The notes: a model not told the origin generated them from the sequence alone. Numbered from the stretch's first letter, positions 7,729 through 16,704 are shown. The stretch: 64,000 nt of DNA from JAQUCI01 sp034932685 (GCA_034932685.1 JAYFOM010000018.1:1-64000); one strand, 5' to 3'. Numbers and translations: made by a program.

Positions 7729-8372
7729 TATTTAACCTCCTTAGCTGGCTTACGATTATTAAAAGCCGCTACCGCTGCTGCAATCAATGCGAATGTTAAA
7801 AACGCACCAACAGCTTGAGTAAACACACTGATAACATAATCAGCAGGAATGATCCTAAGTTCAAAAAGCATTGCACCAGTAAATGGGTTTGAGAAATTAA
7901 TGATACCTGTTCCTAAAATCTGTCTTATAAGCGACATCACAACTAAACCAAACATGAATCCTAGACCTTTACCTAAACCATCAACCGCACTAGCTAGTAC
8001 ACCATTCTTACTAGCATAAGCTTCAGCTCTACCCAAAATAATACAGTTAACAACAATAAGCGGAATAAATACCCCTAAAGCTGTATCCAATGTTGGAGCA
8101 TACGCTTTAATCAAAAGTTCTGAACTCTTGACCAAAGTTGATATGATAACGATATAAACTGGAATTCTAATTTCATTTGGTGTGATCTTTCTTAATAAAG
8201 AAACGATCGTATTGGCCAAAATCAGTACGATCGTGACCGTTACACCCATACCAATCGCATTATTTAAATTAATTGTGATCGCTAAAACAGAACATAACCC
8301 TAAATAAAGTGCAAATACTGGATTTTCTTTGATGAAACCTGACTTAAAATTCTCCCAAATTTCTTTAGTCAT
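7728..8372 (-). CDS. rnfE: Rnf electron transport complex subunit E
   Basis: A 214-residue homolog of NqrD and partner of RnfA. Cys27 (YLGLCSVLAI) and Cys110 (PLIVVNCIILG) are the expected cluster ligands, and GRAEAYASKNG follows as in the family. I start it at 8372, where GGGAGGT is well placed; a frame extending to 8456 would run into rnfG and adds residues unlike RnfE. It has six membrane helices. Confidence 0.94.
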   Translation of the reverse strand: MTKEIWENFKSGFIKENPVFALYLGLCSVLAITINLNNAIGMGVTVTIVLILANTIVSLLRKITPNEIRIPVYIVIISTLVKSSELLIKAYAPTLDTALGVFIPLIVVNCIILGRAEAYASKNGVLASAVDGLGKGLGFMFGLVVMSLIRQILGTGIINFSNPFTGAMLFELRIIPADYVISVFTQAVGAFLTFALIAAAVAAFNNRKPAKEVK

Positions 8373-8373
8373 T

Positions 8374-8877
8374 TTACTTACCTCCCAAACTATTATTAAG
8401 TTCAAAGGCAGCGTCAATACCGTTTGCGACACTTCTTGTCGTAATAGTGACACCACTCATAATATGATCATTTGAACCAGTAGAAGTACCAACTAAAGCA
8501 CTCTTATACTCATCATCTGCAATTTTCATACCATAACCAGGCGTATCATTAACTGATATTACCGCAAAACCATCAATCTTATCGCTCTTAATAGCAACTA
8601 AATAACTGACATAATCCTTATATCCATAAACTTTTACTTTATAAATATAAGCACCATTATCAGCTTTAAATACTTTTTCAATATAATCACTTTCATCTTT
8701 AAAACTAACTTCTTCAAAATTCGCATTTGGATATATCTTGACTAAATTCTCTTTTTCCGAGGCAATAGCCATTTCATTGATTCTTTCATAAGTCATTTCA
8801 TTGACAAAAGCTAAAATGCCACCAGCAATAGCTCCAATAATAGCCAAGAAACAAGCAAGATAAATAATTCTTTTCAT
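8374..8877 (-). CDS. rnfG: Rnf electron transport complex subunit G (FMN-binding)
   Basis: The 167-residue subunit has one N-terminal helix (about residues 4-25) and an extracytoplasmic FMN_bind domain. The covalent flavin motif is SGVTITT (Ser141 to Thr147). The usual motif is D-x2-(S/T)-G-A-T, so the Ala is Val here and the Asp is one residue farther away; Thr144 is the expected FMN-phosphodiester site. NDTPGYG (about residues 110-116) is the other family signature. It is shorter than most RnfG proteins (about 190-210). A strong AGGAGG sets the start. RnfD in this operon carries a second, more canonical FMN_bind domain. Confidence 0.92.
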   Translation of the reverse strand: MKRIIYLACFLAIIGAIAGGILAFVNEMTYERINEMAIASEKENLVKIYPNANFEEVSFKDESDYIEKVFKADNGAYIYKVKVYGYKDYVSYLVAIKSDKIDGFAVISVNDTPGYGMKIADDEYKSALVGTSTGSNDHIMSGVTITTRSVANGIDAAFELNNSLGGK

Positions 8878-8887
8878 GGCCTACCTC

Positions 8888-10387
8888 CTAATTTCCAAGA
8901 TCTGCCATAACCAAGGCAACAGCAGCAGCCACTGACATGCTAGTATATGTAGCTCCAGTCAATAAGTCTACTTCTTGTTGTTGATCAAGCATATCTATTC
9001 CAACATATGTTGCTAAGTAGTCAGGATCTTTGGCTTTATCACCAAGATTTGGTGTATCACCAAACTTAACAAAACTTACACTGACTAAAGAATTATCAGT
9101 GGTATTAACAACAACTTCAAATTCATTATTAGAATATGTGAAGTATTCATCATCCGCATACAACTCACCATAACCAGGCATTATGACTATATAAGTGATC
9201 AAATCACCAGCAGTATCCTTCGACACAATTTCACCAACAAAGCGATCAAACTGCGAATCAGATAAAATGATTTGTTTTAACATCAGTGGTGGTTTTTCAG
9301 GAATGATAACTGCATTTGGATCTTTAGGAGTTAACAACTGACCAACAACAACTGTTAACAAAACTCCCACTAAACTAACTATAGTCAAACTGCGAATGTT
9401 TTTCTTCTGTAGTTTAATCTGTTGACCATCAGTTAATCCTTCAATAAGCGGGGTAAACATGTTCATTAATAATATTGAAAACAGTACACCTTCAGGTAAG
9501 TTAGCTTTAAGTCTAATAACCATTGTTATAATAGCAGCACCCATGGCAAATATTATCTTACCTGTACGACTTGTTGGGCTAGTAACAGGATCAGTTAACA
9601 TAAAGACTGCACCATAAACAGCACCACCAGTTAAAATATGGAATAATGGATACCAACCAACTGCACCTCGACTAATACCAACAATTACCGCTAAAACAAA
9701 CAAAGTTCCTAGATAGGCAACCGGAATACGCCAGTCAATAGCCTTACGCCATGCTAAGTAAACACCAACCAACAACAACATCAATGTGCTAGTTTCACCA
9801 AGTGCACCAGCATAATTACCAATAAAGAGTCCTGATAATCCACCAAAGCCTGATAAGAATGTTTCGCCAACAGCCGCATCAGTAATTAACCAACCATAAG
9901 AACTCATCGTTCCAGTTGGTGTAGCACCAGTAACAAAATCAACCGCAACTGCTGAAGCAAAACCACTTAAAATGACCGCTCTTCCAACACCTGCTGGATT
10001 AAAGATGTTATAACCAAAGCCACCAAATAGTAACTTACCAAAAATAATCGCAAAAACAGATCCAATCGCTAAAGCATATAATCCTACATTGACTTGACAC
10101 ATCAAAGCCAAAATCAATCCGGTTACCCACGGAAAGGATACTGATAATCCTTTAATTACATCTTGCTTACTAACTAAATACCAAACTACTTCTGTTAAAA
10201 CACTAACACCCACAGCTGTTAATAAGATTAACACAATTCTTATCGCGTAATCTAAACCATAAGCGGTGTAGTTATATACGATCGCAAACAATGCAACGAC
10301 CACAAGCGCGATCGTAACATCCATCATAATACCTTGCGTACCACGCTTATCACGATAATTGGGAGCAGGTTTACTGATAAATTTCAT
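8888..10387 (-). CDS. rnfD: RnfD with a C-terminal FMN-binding domain fused on
   Basis: RnfD is a membrane subunit of about 320-350 residues; this protein has 499. Residues 1-350 are a normal RnfD/NqrB core with about 10 helices, GVGRAVILSGFAS and the flavinylation motif FVTGATPTG (Thr156). After the last helix, residues 370-499 form an extra FMN_bind domain: MPGYGELYADDEY, then FGDTPNLGDK, and near the end DLLTGATYTS, an exact D-x2-T-G-A-T covalent-FMN motif (Thr480). The tail should lie outside the membrane, like RnfG. No frameshift or internal start separates the parts. GGAGGG precedes the ATG. Confidence 0.93.
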   Translation of the reverse strand: MKFISKPAPNYRDKRGTQGIMMDVTIALVVVALFAIVYNYTAYGLDYAIRIVLILLTAVGVSVLTEVVWYLVSKQDVIKGLSVSFPWVTGLILALMCQVNVGLYALAIGSVFAIIFGKLLFGGFGYNIFNPAGVGRAVILSGFASAVAVDFVTGATPTGTMSSYGWLITDAAVGETFLSGFGGLSGLFIGNYAGALGETSTLMLLLVGVYLAWRKAIDWRIPVAYLGTLFVLAVIVGISRGAVGWYPLFHILTGGAVYGAVFMLTDPVTSPTSRTGKIIFAMGAAIITMVIRLKANLPEGVLFSILLMNMFTPLIEGLTDGQQIKLQKKNIRSLTIVSLVGVLLTVVVGQLLTPKDPNAVIIPEKPPLMLKQIILSDSQFDRFVGEIVSKDTAGDLITYIVIMPGYGELYADDEYFTYSNNEFEVVVNTTDNSLVSVSFVKFGDTPNLGDKAKDPDYLATYVGIDMLDQQQEVDLLTGATYTSMSVAAAVALVMADLGN

Positions 10388-10400
10388 TTCTATAGCCCTC

Positions 10401-11696
10401 CTATCTCTTCTTCGCCATGATCAAGCGTTTAGCACGACGTACACCCTCAGTAACTTCTAAACGCGAAGGACATACATAGGTACACATACCACACTCGATA
10501 CAATCCAAAGCACTTAATCTATTTAAAGCATCTACATCTTTCGCTCTTTCAAACTCATTGATCCTGACTGGTTGAATAGCAGCTGGACAATGATCAGTAC
10601 AACTACCACAACGTAAACAAGCCATATCAGGAAATTTCTCTGGTTTAAGTACAGTGATCGCATTAGTAGCCGCCGTAACAACAAATGTATCATTAGGCAT
10701 AGCTTTACCCATCATTGGTCCACCTGATAAAACTGTGACCTCATCTTCACTATAACCACCTAATTGTGCTACGATCTCTGATATCGGTGTACCAATCTTA
10801 ACTTCAACATTAGCAGTTGTTTTTAATGCATTACCACTAAAGGTAACAATCTTGTCAACTCCTGCTTCGCCAGTTAATAGGGCATGAGCAAAAGTTATGG
10901 CAGTTGTTGAATTGTTTACCACAATACCAACCTCACCAGGTAAACGATCATAACGCTTTTTAAATATCTGATAAATAACCGTTCTTTCCCATCCCATAGG
11001 ATAAACATCAGGTACTTCAACGATTCTTATTTCTTTATGATCACTGATCTTTTCAGCTATCTTACTGATCAAATCCTTTTTAGTTTTCTTAATAGCGATA
11101 ACTACTTCTTTGGCATTCGCCATTTTTTGCATCGCTAAGCAACCAACGATCAATTTATCAAGATTATCACTCATAACACGATAATCAGCTGTGATATAAG
11201 GTTCACATTCAACACCGTTAATCAATAACGTATTTATATCTTTAGCGAACTTATATTTGATGTATGCTGGAAAACCAGCTCCACCACAGCCCACAATGCC
11301 GGCATTCATCATGAAAGTGATCAACTCTTCTTTAGAAGCTTCATTATAATCTAATGGTTCAAATGATTTTATCTTTTCATATCTAAAATCATTTTCAATC
11401 ACTAGATGATCGATTGGTCTTAACATATCATGCATGTTTTTGACCTTCTTTATTACCGTTCCCGAAACCGAAGAGAAAATAGGAATGAACATTTTACCGT
11501 CATCTCTAACAGCTATTTTCGTGCCTACTTTTACTTGATCATTTTCATTTACTAAGACTTCTACTTCCGTTGAACCATAAGCAACCAACGGTATTAACAC
11601 TTGCTTATCAGGACTTACTTTAATAACATCCTTATGATCTGTTAAATCCTTATGACCATTAAGATGTTTTTGCATTGGTCCGATTAAAAGCGACAT
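10401..11696 (-). CDS. rnfC: Rnf electron transport complex subunit C
   Basis: A 431-residue peripheral subunit that oxidises or reduces NAD(H). The N-terminal barrel-sandwich segment is followed by the NuoF-like NADH/FMN region with GCGGAGFPAYIK and NGVECEPYITADY. Two [4Fe-4S] motifs lie near the C-terminus: CLRCGSCTDHCP and CIECGMCTYVCP. The start is placed at 11696, seven bases after AGAGGTGG; a GTG three codons upstream lies within that ribosome site. First gene of the operon, about 90 bases from an extended -10 promoter. With RnfB so short, RnfC holds most of the complex's visible Fe-S clusters. Confidence 0.95.
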   Translation of the reverse strand: MSLLIGPMQKHLNGHKDLTDHKDVIKVSPDKQVLIPLVAYGSTEVEVLVNENDQVKVGTKIAVRDDGKMFIPIFSSVSGTVIKKVKNMHDMLRPIDHLVIENDFRYEKIKSFEPLDYNEASKEELITFMMNAGIVGCGGAGFPAYIKYKFAKDINTLLINGVECEPYITADYRVMSDNLDKLIVGCLAMQKMANAKEVVIAIKKTKKDLISKIAEKISDHKEIRIVEVPDVYPMGWERTVIYQIFKKRYDRLPGEVGIVVNNSTTAITFAHALLTGEAGVDKIVTFSGNALKTTANVEVKIGTPISEIVAQLGGYSEDEVTVLSGGPMMGKAMPNDTFVVTAATNAITVLKPEKFPDMACLRCGSCTDHCPAAIQPVRINEFERAKDVDALNRLSALDCIECGMCTYVCPSRLEVTEGVRRAKRLIMAKKR

Positions 11697-11788
11697 TAAA
11701 TCCACCTCTTTCTTTGCTCATAAATAATACACATAAGTATGGTTTATTTCAAATTTAATTTACAAAATCATGAATAAATCACAAAGTA

Positions 11789-11799
11789 ATTATAACACA
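11789..11799 (-). promoter_or_regulatory. Extended -10 promoter of the rnf operon
   Basis: On the minus strand TGTGTTATAAT matches TRTGnTATAAT exactly. The leader to rnfC would be about 85 bases. TTGAGT lies upstream at a 20-base spacing and is a poor -35. Confidence 0.65.
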
Positions 11800-11866
11800 A
11801 ATCTTATTTACTGAACTCAATTATCATAAAACTCATGATAAAGAAGACATATGTGTAAAGCACTAC

Positions 11867-11877
11867 TGTGCTATAAT
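11867..11877 (+). promoter_or_regulatory. Extended -10 promoter of apbE
   Basis: TGTGCTATAAT matches TRTGnTATAAT. An in-frame ATG at 11876 overlaps the box, so the start must be the next ATG at 11894. The same 11-mer occurs at both promoters of the 16.7 kb divergent pair. Confidence 0.65.
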
Positions 11878-11893
11878 GGCGGTGGTGATAAAT

Positions 11894-12976
11894 ATGAGAA
11901 AGATTTTATTAATAGTTTTACTTACGATAGGTTTATTTGGTTGTAAAAAAGAGGAAACCTATAACCAATATAGAAAAGTTACTTACAATGCTGGTTTTGA
12001 TACTGTGTTTGCACTGGTTGGCTATACAAAAAGCGAAGTTGAGTTTGATCGTTATTTCAAAATGATGGAACAACAAGCTTATGAATACCATACTCTATAC
12101 GATAAGTATAATGACTATCAAGGCATCAATAATATCAAAACCATTAATGATAACGCAGGTATTAAAGCCATAGAAGTTGATTCAAGAATAATCGATTTAC
12201 TTACTATGGCCAAAGAATACTATGATCTAACCGATGGCTATTTTGACATCACCATCGGTGCTGTACTTGAAAAATGGCATTATTGTCGTGAACAAGCAAC
12301 TAATAATGGCTTTGGTTGTGTTCCTACTGAAAGCGAGTTACAAGAAGCTTATCAACATACTGGTTGGAGTTTAGTCGAGATTGATACCGATGCCAATACT
12401 GTCTACCTTACGGATGCGCAAGCTTCACTTGATGTTGGTGGCATTGCTAAAGGTTATGTCGTTGAAAAAATAGCTTTATCACTTGAAGCATCAGGTTTAA
12501 AATTCGGTGCTGTTGATGGTGGTGGTAACATTAGAACGATCAATCAAAAACCAAACGATGATCCCTTTACGATTGGTATAACCAATCCTGATAACCGTGG
12601 AAATATTAGTGTTGATATCTTAAGCTTACACGATTCATCTTCGTTTGTTACTAGTGGTGATTATGAAAGATATTACCATGATGAGTATGGTAATAGATAT
12701 CATCACATCATCGATCCATTCACCCTTTACCCATCTATTTCAGCTCGCTCAATAACGATTATCACACCAAACAGTGCTATTGCTGATATTTTATCTACCG
12801 CTTTATATGTAATGGATTATCAAACAGCTATTTCTTTCTTAAATGATCAAAATAATGATGATATTAGTGTCATATGGTTGTATGATAAAGATAATCATCC
12901 AGATGTCGAAGGTATCTACGTTGATGAGTATTTTGAGATTATTTACGGCAACGTCATAACTAATAACCGCAAGTAA
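11894..12976 (+). CDS. apbE: FAD:protein FMN transferase ApbE, lipoprotein
   Basis: ApbE attaches FMN through a phosphodiester to Thr in (S/T)GAT motifs of Rnf/Nqr subunits outside the membrane. The 360-residue protein starts with a lipoprotein signal ending LFGC (lipobox Cys near residue 17). Family motifs are visible: TDGYFDITIGAV, SLDVGGIAKGYVVEK, VDGGGNI, SSFVTSGDYERYY and HHIIDPFTLYP, which holds the Mg/FAD ligands. It is divergent from rnfC with about 200 bases between, fitting a dedicated role in flavinylating RnfD and RnfG. The ATG at 11894 is used because the earlier one lies in the -10 box. Confidence 0.94.
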   Translation: MRKILLIVLLTIGLFGCKKEETYNQYRKVTYNAGFDTVFALVGYTKSEVEFDRYFKMMEQQAYEYHTLYDKYNDYQGINNIKTINDNAGIKAIEVDSRIIDLLTMAKEYYDLTDGYFDITIGAVLEKWHYCREQATNNGFGCVPTESELQEAYQHTGWSLVEIDTDANTVYLTDAQASLDVGGIAKGYVVEKIALSLEASGLKFGAVDGGGNIRTINQKPNDDPFTIGITNPDNRGNISVDILSLHDSSSFVTSGDYERYYHDEYGNRYHHIIDPFTLYPSISARSITIITPNSAIADILSTALYVMDYQTAISFLNDQNNDDISVIWLYDKDNHPDVEGIYVDEYFEIIYGNVITNNRK

Positions 12977-12994
12977 AAGAAAGCCGGTGCTACT

Positions 12995-14983
12995 ATGGTA
13001 AGATCGCCAAAGCCAATTAATAATTTTTGGTTGTTATCGGCGGTTACTTTCATGTCATTAATCTACATGGAAGTATGTTTTCGCTTGTTTGGTAGTTTCG
13101 AATTAATATCATTTGAGTTTGTTCGCATCATCTTCTTTACATTAACAACGTCATTATTGATTGGTTTTTGTTTACAGTTTATGACGATAAAACTAGCGAA
13201 AACATTATTAACAATGATCATTCTAGTTTTCGCGTTTTATGCTTTCTTTCAAACATCTTTTTCAAATTATCTCTCACGATATTTTACCCTACAAGATGCT
13301 AGTTATGGTGTTGATAAGGTTATGGTTTTCGCTTTTGATTTCATCTTTTCAATCAAACCCATCTTTTTTATCATCTTTATACCAATACCACTTATTCTAG
13401 TTATTAAAAATGTTTATAATAATAAACTTGGGAAAACAACTCTGATACACTTAGTAAAACTTGTATCATTAATTGCGATCATACACTTCTTTTCAATCGG
13501 ATTATTGTTTATTAATAATAACCCCCATCAGCTAAACAAACCTTATGATATCTACTTACATGTAGAACATAGTAGTGAAGCCATTAATCAACTAGGAATA
13601 TTCCGGTTTGCGATCCGTGATGCCTATAACTATATCAATCCTTCTGATGATATTATCATCATTGACGATAACCCCATAAATGAAGATCCGATAATCGTTG
13701 ATGATCCAATAATTATTGATGAAAAAAGATATATCGATGATACATTATGGCAAGAACTTATTGCTAGTGAAACAAATGAAAGAATATTGACTATTGATAA
13801 TTATTTCATCAAGCAGCCAGTGGCTGCTAAAAATGAAATGACTGGGATCTTTAAAGATAAAAACTTAGTCTTGATCATGATAGAAGCTTTTGACTACATG
13901 GCCATCGATAAAACATTGACACCTACCTTATATAAGATGGTTAATGAAGGATTGTTTTTTGACAATTTCTACTCACCACAATTTTCTTGCGCAACTGGTC
14001 AATCAGAATTCGCTGCACTAACTTCCCTTGTTCCTGAGTCCGCAAGTTGTACGATCAACACATACTCTGAGAATGATTTTTATCATTCTATATTTAATCT
14101 CTTTAATCAACATTCATACTATTCTTCTTCTTATCATAATTGGATCGATCAATATTATTATCGTGCCGTTGTACATGAAAGTATGTACTCATCTCGCTTT
14201 TATGGTTACGATGATTTACCTTTTAAAAGAATTCAAGGATGGCAAAGTGATAAAGATTTATTTTTGCTAGCTCTTCCTAATTTCGTTGAACATGATCGTT
14301 TCTTTTCTTTCATCATTACCTCAAGCACGCATTTTCCATTTGATGTAGCTAGTACTCTTGGTGATCGCTACTTAGACACTATTGATAATGTTCATCCTGA
14401 TTATCCTATAGAGGTCAAACGATATTTATCAAAGGCTATTGAGTTGGATAAAGGACTAGCTGCCTTGATTGCTCATTTTGAAGAAACAGCTAGTTTAGAG
14501 AACACCGTCTTTGTATTATTTGGTGATCATCATCCATTAAAGATGGATACTAGTTTGTTTGATTTATACAGTTATAATAATACCGATCGTAGCACTTCAT
14601 ACGCAAAATCAAAAACACCTTTCATTATCTATAATAGTGAAGTTACACCAAACACTTATCATTTACCATTATCACCTATCGATATATTGCCAACTCTCGC
14701 TAATCTATTTGACTTAAATTATGACCCTCGCTTTTATCTCGGTAATGATTATTTCAGCTCAAGTGATAAACTAGTATACTTTAGTTCTGGTAGTTGGTTA
14801 AATGAAACCGGATATTATAATGCTTCTCGTTCACAGTTTATTACCTTTAAAGATCAAGATGAACTTACGATTGAAAAACTAAATGAGATAAACAACAAAG
14901 TTAAGAATATCTTCAATATTGCTAAACTCATATATCGTAGTGACTATTATCATTATCGTCACGATGTTATCTTCCCTCAATAA
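12995..14983 (+). CDS. LTA-synthase-family sulfatase-fold phosphoglycerol transferase
   Basis: This 662-residue protein has five N-terminal membrane helices (to about residue 175) and an extracellular sulfatase-fold domain (about 288-640). Metal and catalytic residues of the LtaS/MdoB family can be seen: Glu297 in LIMIEAFD, Thr334 in SCATGQSEF as the likely nucleophile, and Asp511-His512 in LFGDHHP. It should polymerise or transfer glycerol phosphate from phosphatidylglycerol onto a glycolipid or glycan. Between helix five and the enzyme domain lies an acidic linker (about 217-250) with repeated DDxPII-like units. It follows apbE by 18 bases and may be read from the same promoter. It ends at a strong terminator. 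Confidence 0.88.
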   Translation: MVRSPKPINNFWLLSAVTFMSLIYMEVCFRLFGSFELISFEFVRIIFFTLTTSLLIGFCLQFMTIKLAKTLLTMIILVFAFYAFFQTSFSNYLSRYFTLQDASYGVDKVMVFAFDFIFSIKPIFFIIFIPIPLILVIKNVYNNKLGKTTLIHLVKLVSLIAIIHFFSIGLLFINNNPHQLNKPYDIYLHVEHSSEAINQLGIFRFAIRDAYNYINPSDDIIIIDDNPINEDPIIVDDPIIIDEKRYIDDTLWQELIASETNERILTIDNYFIKQPVAAKNEMTGIFKDKNLVLIMIEAFDYMAIDKTLTPTLYKMVNEGLFFDNFYSPQFSCATGQSEFAALTSLVPESASCTINTYSENDFYHSIFNLFNQHSYYSSSYHNWIDQYYYRAVVHESMYSSRFYGYDDLPFKRIQGWQSDKDLFLLALPNFVEHDRFFSFIITSSTHFPFDVASTLGDRYLDTIDNVHPDYPIEVKRYLSKAIELDKGLAALIAHFEETASLENTVFVLFGDHHPLKMDTSLFDLYSYNNTDRSTSYAKSKTPFIIYNSEVTPNTYHLPLSPIDILPTLANLFDLNYDPRFYLGNDYFSSSDKLVYFSSGSWLNETGYYNASRSQFITFKDQDELTIEKLNEINNKVKNIFNIAKLIYRSDYYHYRHDVIFPQ

Positions 14984-15011
14984 AAGAGTTGGTCTTGCGA
15001 CCAACTCTTTT
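14982..15011. terminator. Bidirectional terminator between LTA-synthase-like gene and pgi
   Basis: A 13-bp perfect stem, AAAAGAGTTGGTC with its complement and a four-base loop, has A/T runs on both sides. It starts within the stop codon of the plus-strand gene and ends two bases before the pgi stop. Confidence 0.9.
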
Positions 15012-15013
15012 AA

Positions 15014-16288
15014 CTATTTTTTCCCAAGTAAGCTAAACATATTGCGTTTATATACTTCAACTCCTGGTTGATCAAAAGGATTAATATCCAATAGATACGC
15101 ACTCATTGCACAACTTAAGAAGAAGAAATATGTGAGATAGCCATAACTAAACGCTGTACTTTCAGTAAGTTTGATAATAATGTTTCTAACATCTCCTACC
15201 TGTGTATGAGCGTTATAGGTGCCTTCAGCCGCTTTTTTGTTTACATAATCCAATGTTTTACCAGCAAGATAATTCATCTTATCTAAGTCATTTTCAGATG
15301 CTGGAAAAACCAGATCGCTTTGTGGTTTATCAACCAGTAATAAGGTTTCAAACAAACACTTCGTACCCTCTTGAATAAACTGTCCCATCGAATGTAAATC
15401 AGTTGAGAAACAACAACTAGTAGGTAATAAACCCTTGCCTTCTTTACCTTCTGATTCACCAAATAATTGTTTCCACCACTCAGCAAGCATGATCATATTA
15501 GGCTCATATGTCACTAGCATTTCGACATTTTTACCAGTACTTTCAATAATCCTACGAGCTACAGCGTATTGATAAGCTACGTTGTCTTGAATCGTTGCTG
15601 AATCAAGGTTTTCCATAGCTGTTTTCGCACCAAGCATGATTTGATCAATATCAATTCCAGCAACAGCGATAGGTAACAATCCTACCGATGTTAAAACAGA
15701 GTAGCGACCACCAATATCATCAGGTATTGTAAATGTACGATAATTCTTAGCTGTTGCTAGTTCTTTCAATGTGCCACGATTAGCATCAGTTGTCGCAATT
15801 ATTCTTTTTTCACATTCTTCTAATCCATATCTTTCTTCAAGTTTTTGCTGTAAAACTCTAAAAGCTAGTGCTGTTTCCGTTGTAGTTCCCGATTTTGAAA
15901 TAACATTTAGATAAACACTTTTATCAACGATGTAATCAAGAACTTGATTTAAGTAATTTGATGAAAAAGTATTACCTACATAGATAATCTCTGGCTTATC
16001 TTGATGATAAAGACCTTTTAGCCATTCAATAGCACTACGACTACCTAAATAAGATCCTCCAATACCACAAACCAATAATACATCAGCTTTTTCTCTTATT
16101 TCCTGAGCAACGATCTTAAGTCGTGAAAATTCTTCTTTGTCATAATTAATAGGACAACTCAACCAACCTAAGAAGTCACTTCCCCGACTTGTTCTCTTTT
16201 TTAGAGCATGATGAATGCTGTTAACCTTTTCTTGATAAGATAACAACTCTTTTTCTTTAACTGCGTTACTTAGATCAATACTAATCAT
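15014..16288 (-). CDS. pgi: Glucose-6-phosphate isomerase
   Basis: The 424-residue enzyme interconverts glucose-6-P and fructose-6-P. Motifs of the PGI family are clear: LLVCGIGGSYLGSRSAIEWL, NVISKSGTTTETALAFR, the LTSVGLLPIAVAGID segment, FGESEGKEGKG and the C-terminal QPGVEVYK with the catalytic Lys. Its length is slightly under the 440-450 typical of Bacillota. It overlaps the S1-domain gene upstream by four bases (ATGA), so the two are coupled. Confidence 0.96.
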   Translation of the reverse strand: MISIDLSNAVKEKELLSYQEKVNSIHHALKKRTSRGSDFLGWLSCPINYDKEEFSRLKIVAQEIREKADVLLVCGIGGSYLGSRSAIEWLKGLYHQDKPEIIYVGNTFSSNYLNQVLDYIVDKSVYLNVISKSGTTTETALAFRVLQQKLEERYGLEECEKRIIATTDANRGTLKELATAKNYRTFTIPDDIGGRYSVLTSVGLLPIAVAGIDIDQIMLGAKTAMENLDSATIQDNVAYQYAVARRIIESTGKNVEMLVTYEPNMIMLAEWWKQLFGESEGKEGKGLLPTSCCFSTDLHSMGQFIQEGTKCLFETLLLVDKPQSDLVFPASENDLDKMNYLAGKTLDYVNKKAAEGTYNAHTQVGDVRNIIIKLTESTAFSYGYLTYFFFLSCAMSAYLLDINPFDQPGVEVYKRNMFSLLGKK

Positions 16289-16647
16289 TTCTTCATCTCC
16301 TTTGTAGTGTCTTCAATCCATTGAGGCAACATTTCTTCAATCGTCTTAAAACCTATCTTCATGACTAAAGGATGGCGACGACGTACCATCTTTTCTTTTC
16401 GTATATTACTGTTGATGGCTTTTAGTGATAGTCGTAATTGTGATGTTTGCTTGTCAATATCAATGATCTTGACTTTGATCTTGTCATTTACCTTAACATA
16501 ATCACTGATATCGCTGATAAAACCATGCGATATCTCAGATATATGAATCAAGCCAGTTTTATTACCATCAATCAGCACAAACGCACCATAAGGCTGAATA
16601 CCACTAACTATCCCTTCAACAATCATTCCAATAGTTAAATCTTTCAT
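16285..16647 (-). CDS. S1-domain RNA-binding protein (general stress protein 13 type)
   Basis: The 120-residue protein has one S1 domain (residues about 3-75): GMIVEGIVSGIQPYGAFVLI, then GLIHISEIS and VKVNDKIKVKIIDIDKQTSQLRLSLKAI. The C-terminal tail is basic and helical. It resembles the YugI/GSP13 and CvfD group of ribosome-associated S1 proteins. The start at 16647 is used because the promoter lies at 16669-16679; a frame reaching 16680 would start upstream of the promoter. Coupled to pgi. Confidence 0.85.
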   Translation of the reverse strand: MKDLTIGMIVEGIVSGIQPYGAFVLIDGNKTGLIHISEISHGFISDISDYVKVNDKIKVKIIDIDKQTSQLRLSLKAINSNIRKEKMVRRRHPLVMKIGFKTIEEMLPQWIEDTTKEMKK

Positions 16648-16668
16648 ATCCGTTTTCTTTCCGTGATT

Positions 16669-16679
16669 ATTATAGCACA
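16669..16679 (-). promoter_or_regulatory. Extended -10 promoter of the S1-domain/pgi operon
   Basis: On the minus strand TGTGCTATAAT matches TRTGnTATAAT. It is the exact inverted copy of the nifU promoter element at 16694-16704, so the two genes diverge from back-to-back promoters 14 bases apart. Confidence 0.65.
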
Positions 16680-16693
16680 CACATTAATTTATC

Positions 16694-16704
16694 TGTGCTA
16701 TAAT
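16694..16704 (+). promoter_or_regulatory. Extended -10 promoter of the NifU-like gene
   Basis: TGTGCTATAAT, identical to the element at the apbE promoter and inverted relative to the S1-domain promoter. No recognisable -35. Confidence 0.65.

Noticed and set aside
11859..11872. AGCAC-TACT-GTGCT inverted repeat at the apbE promoter as an operator
   Set aside because: Only 5 bp per arm, and half of it is explained by the extended -10 sequence TGTGC.
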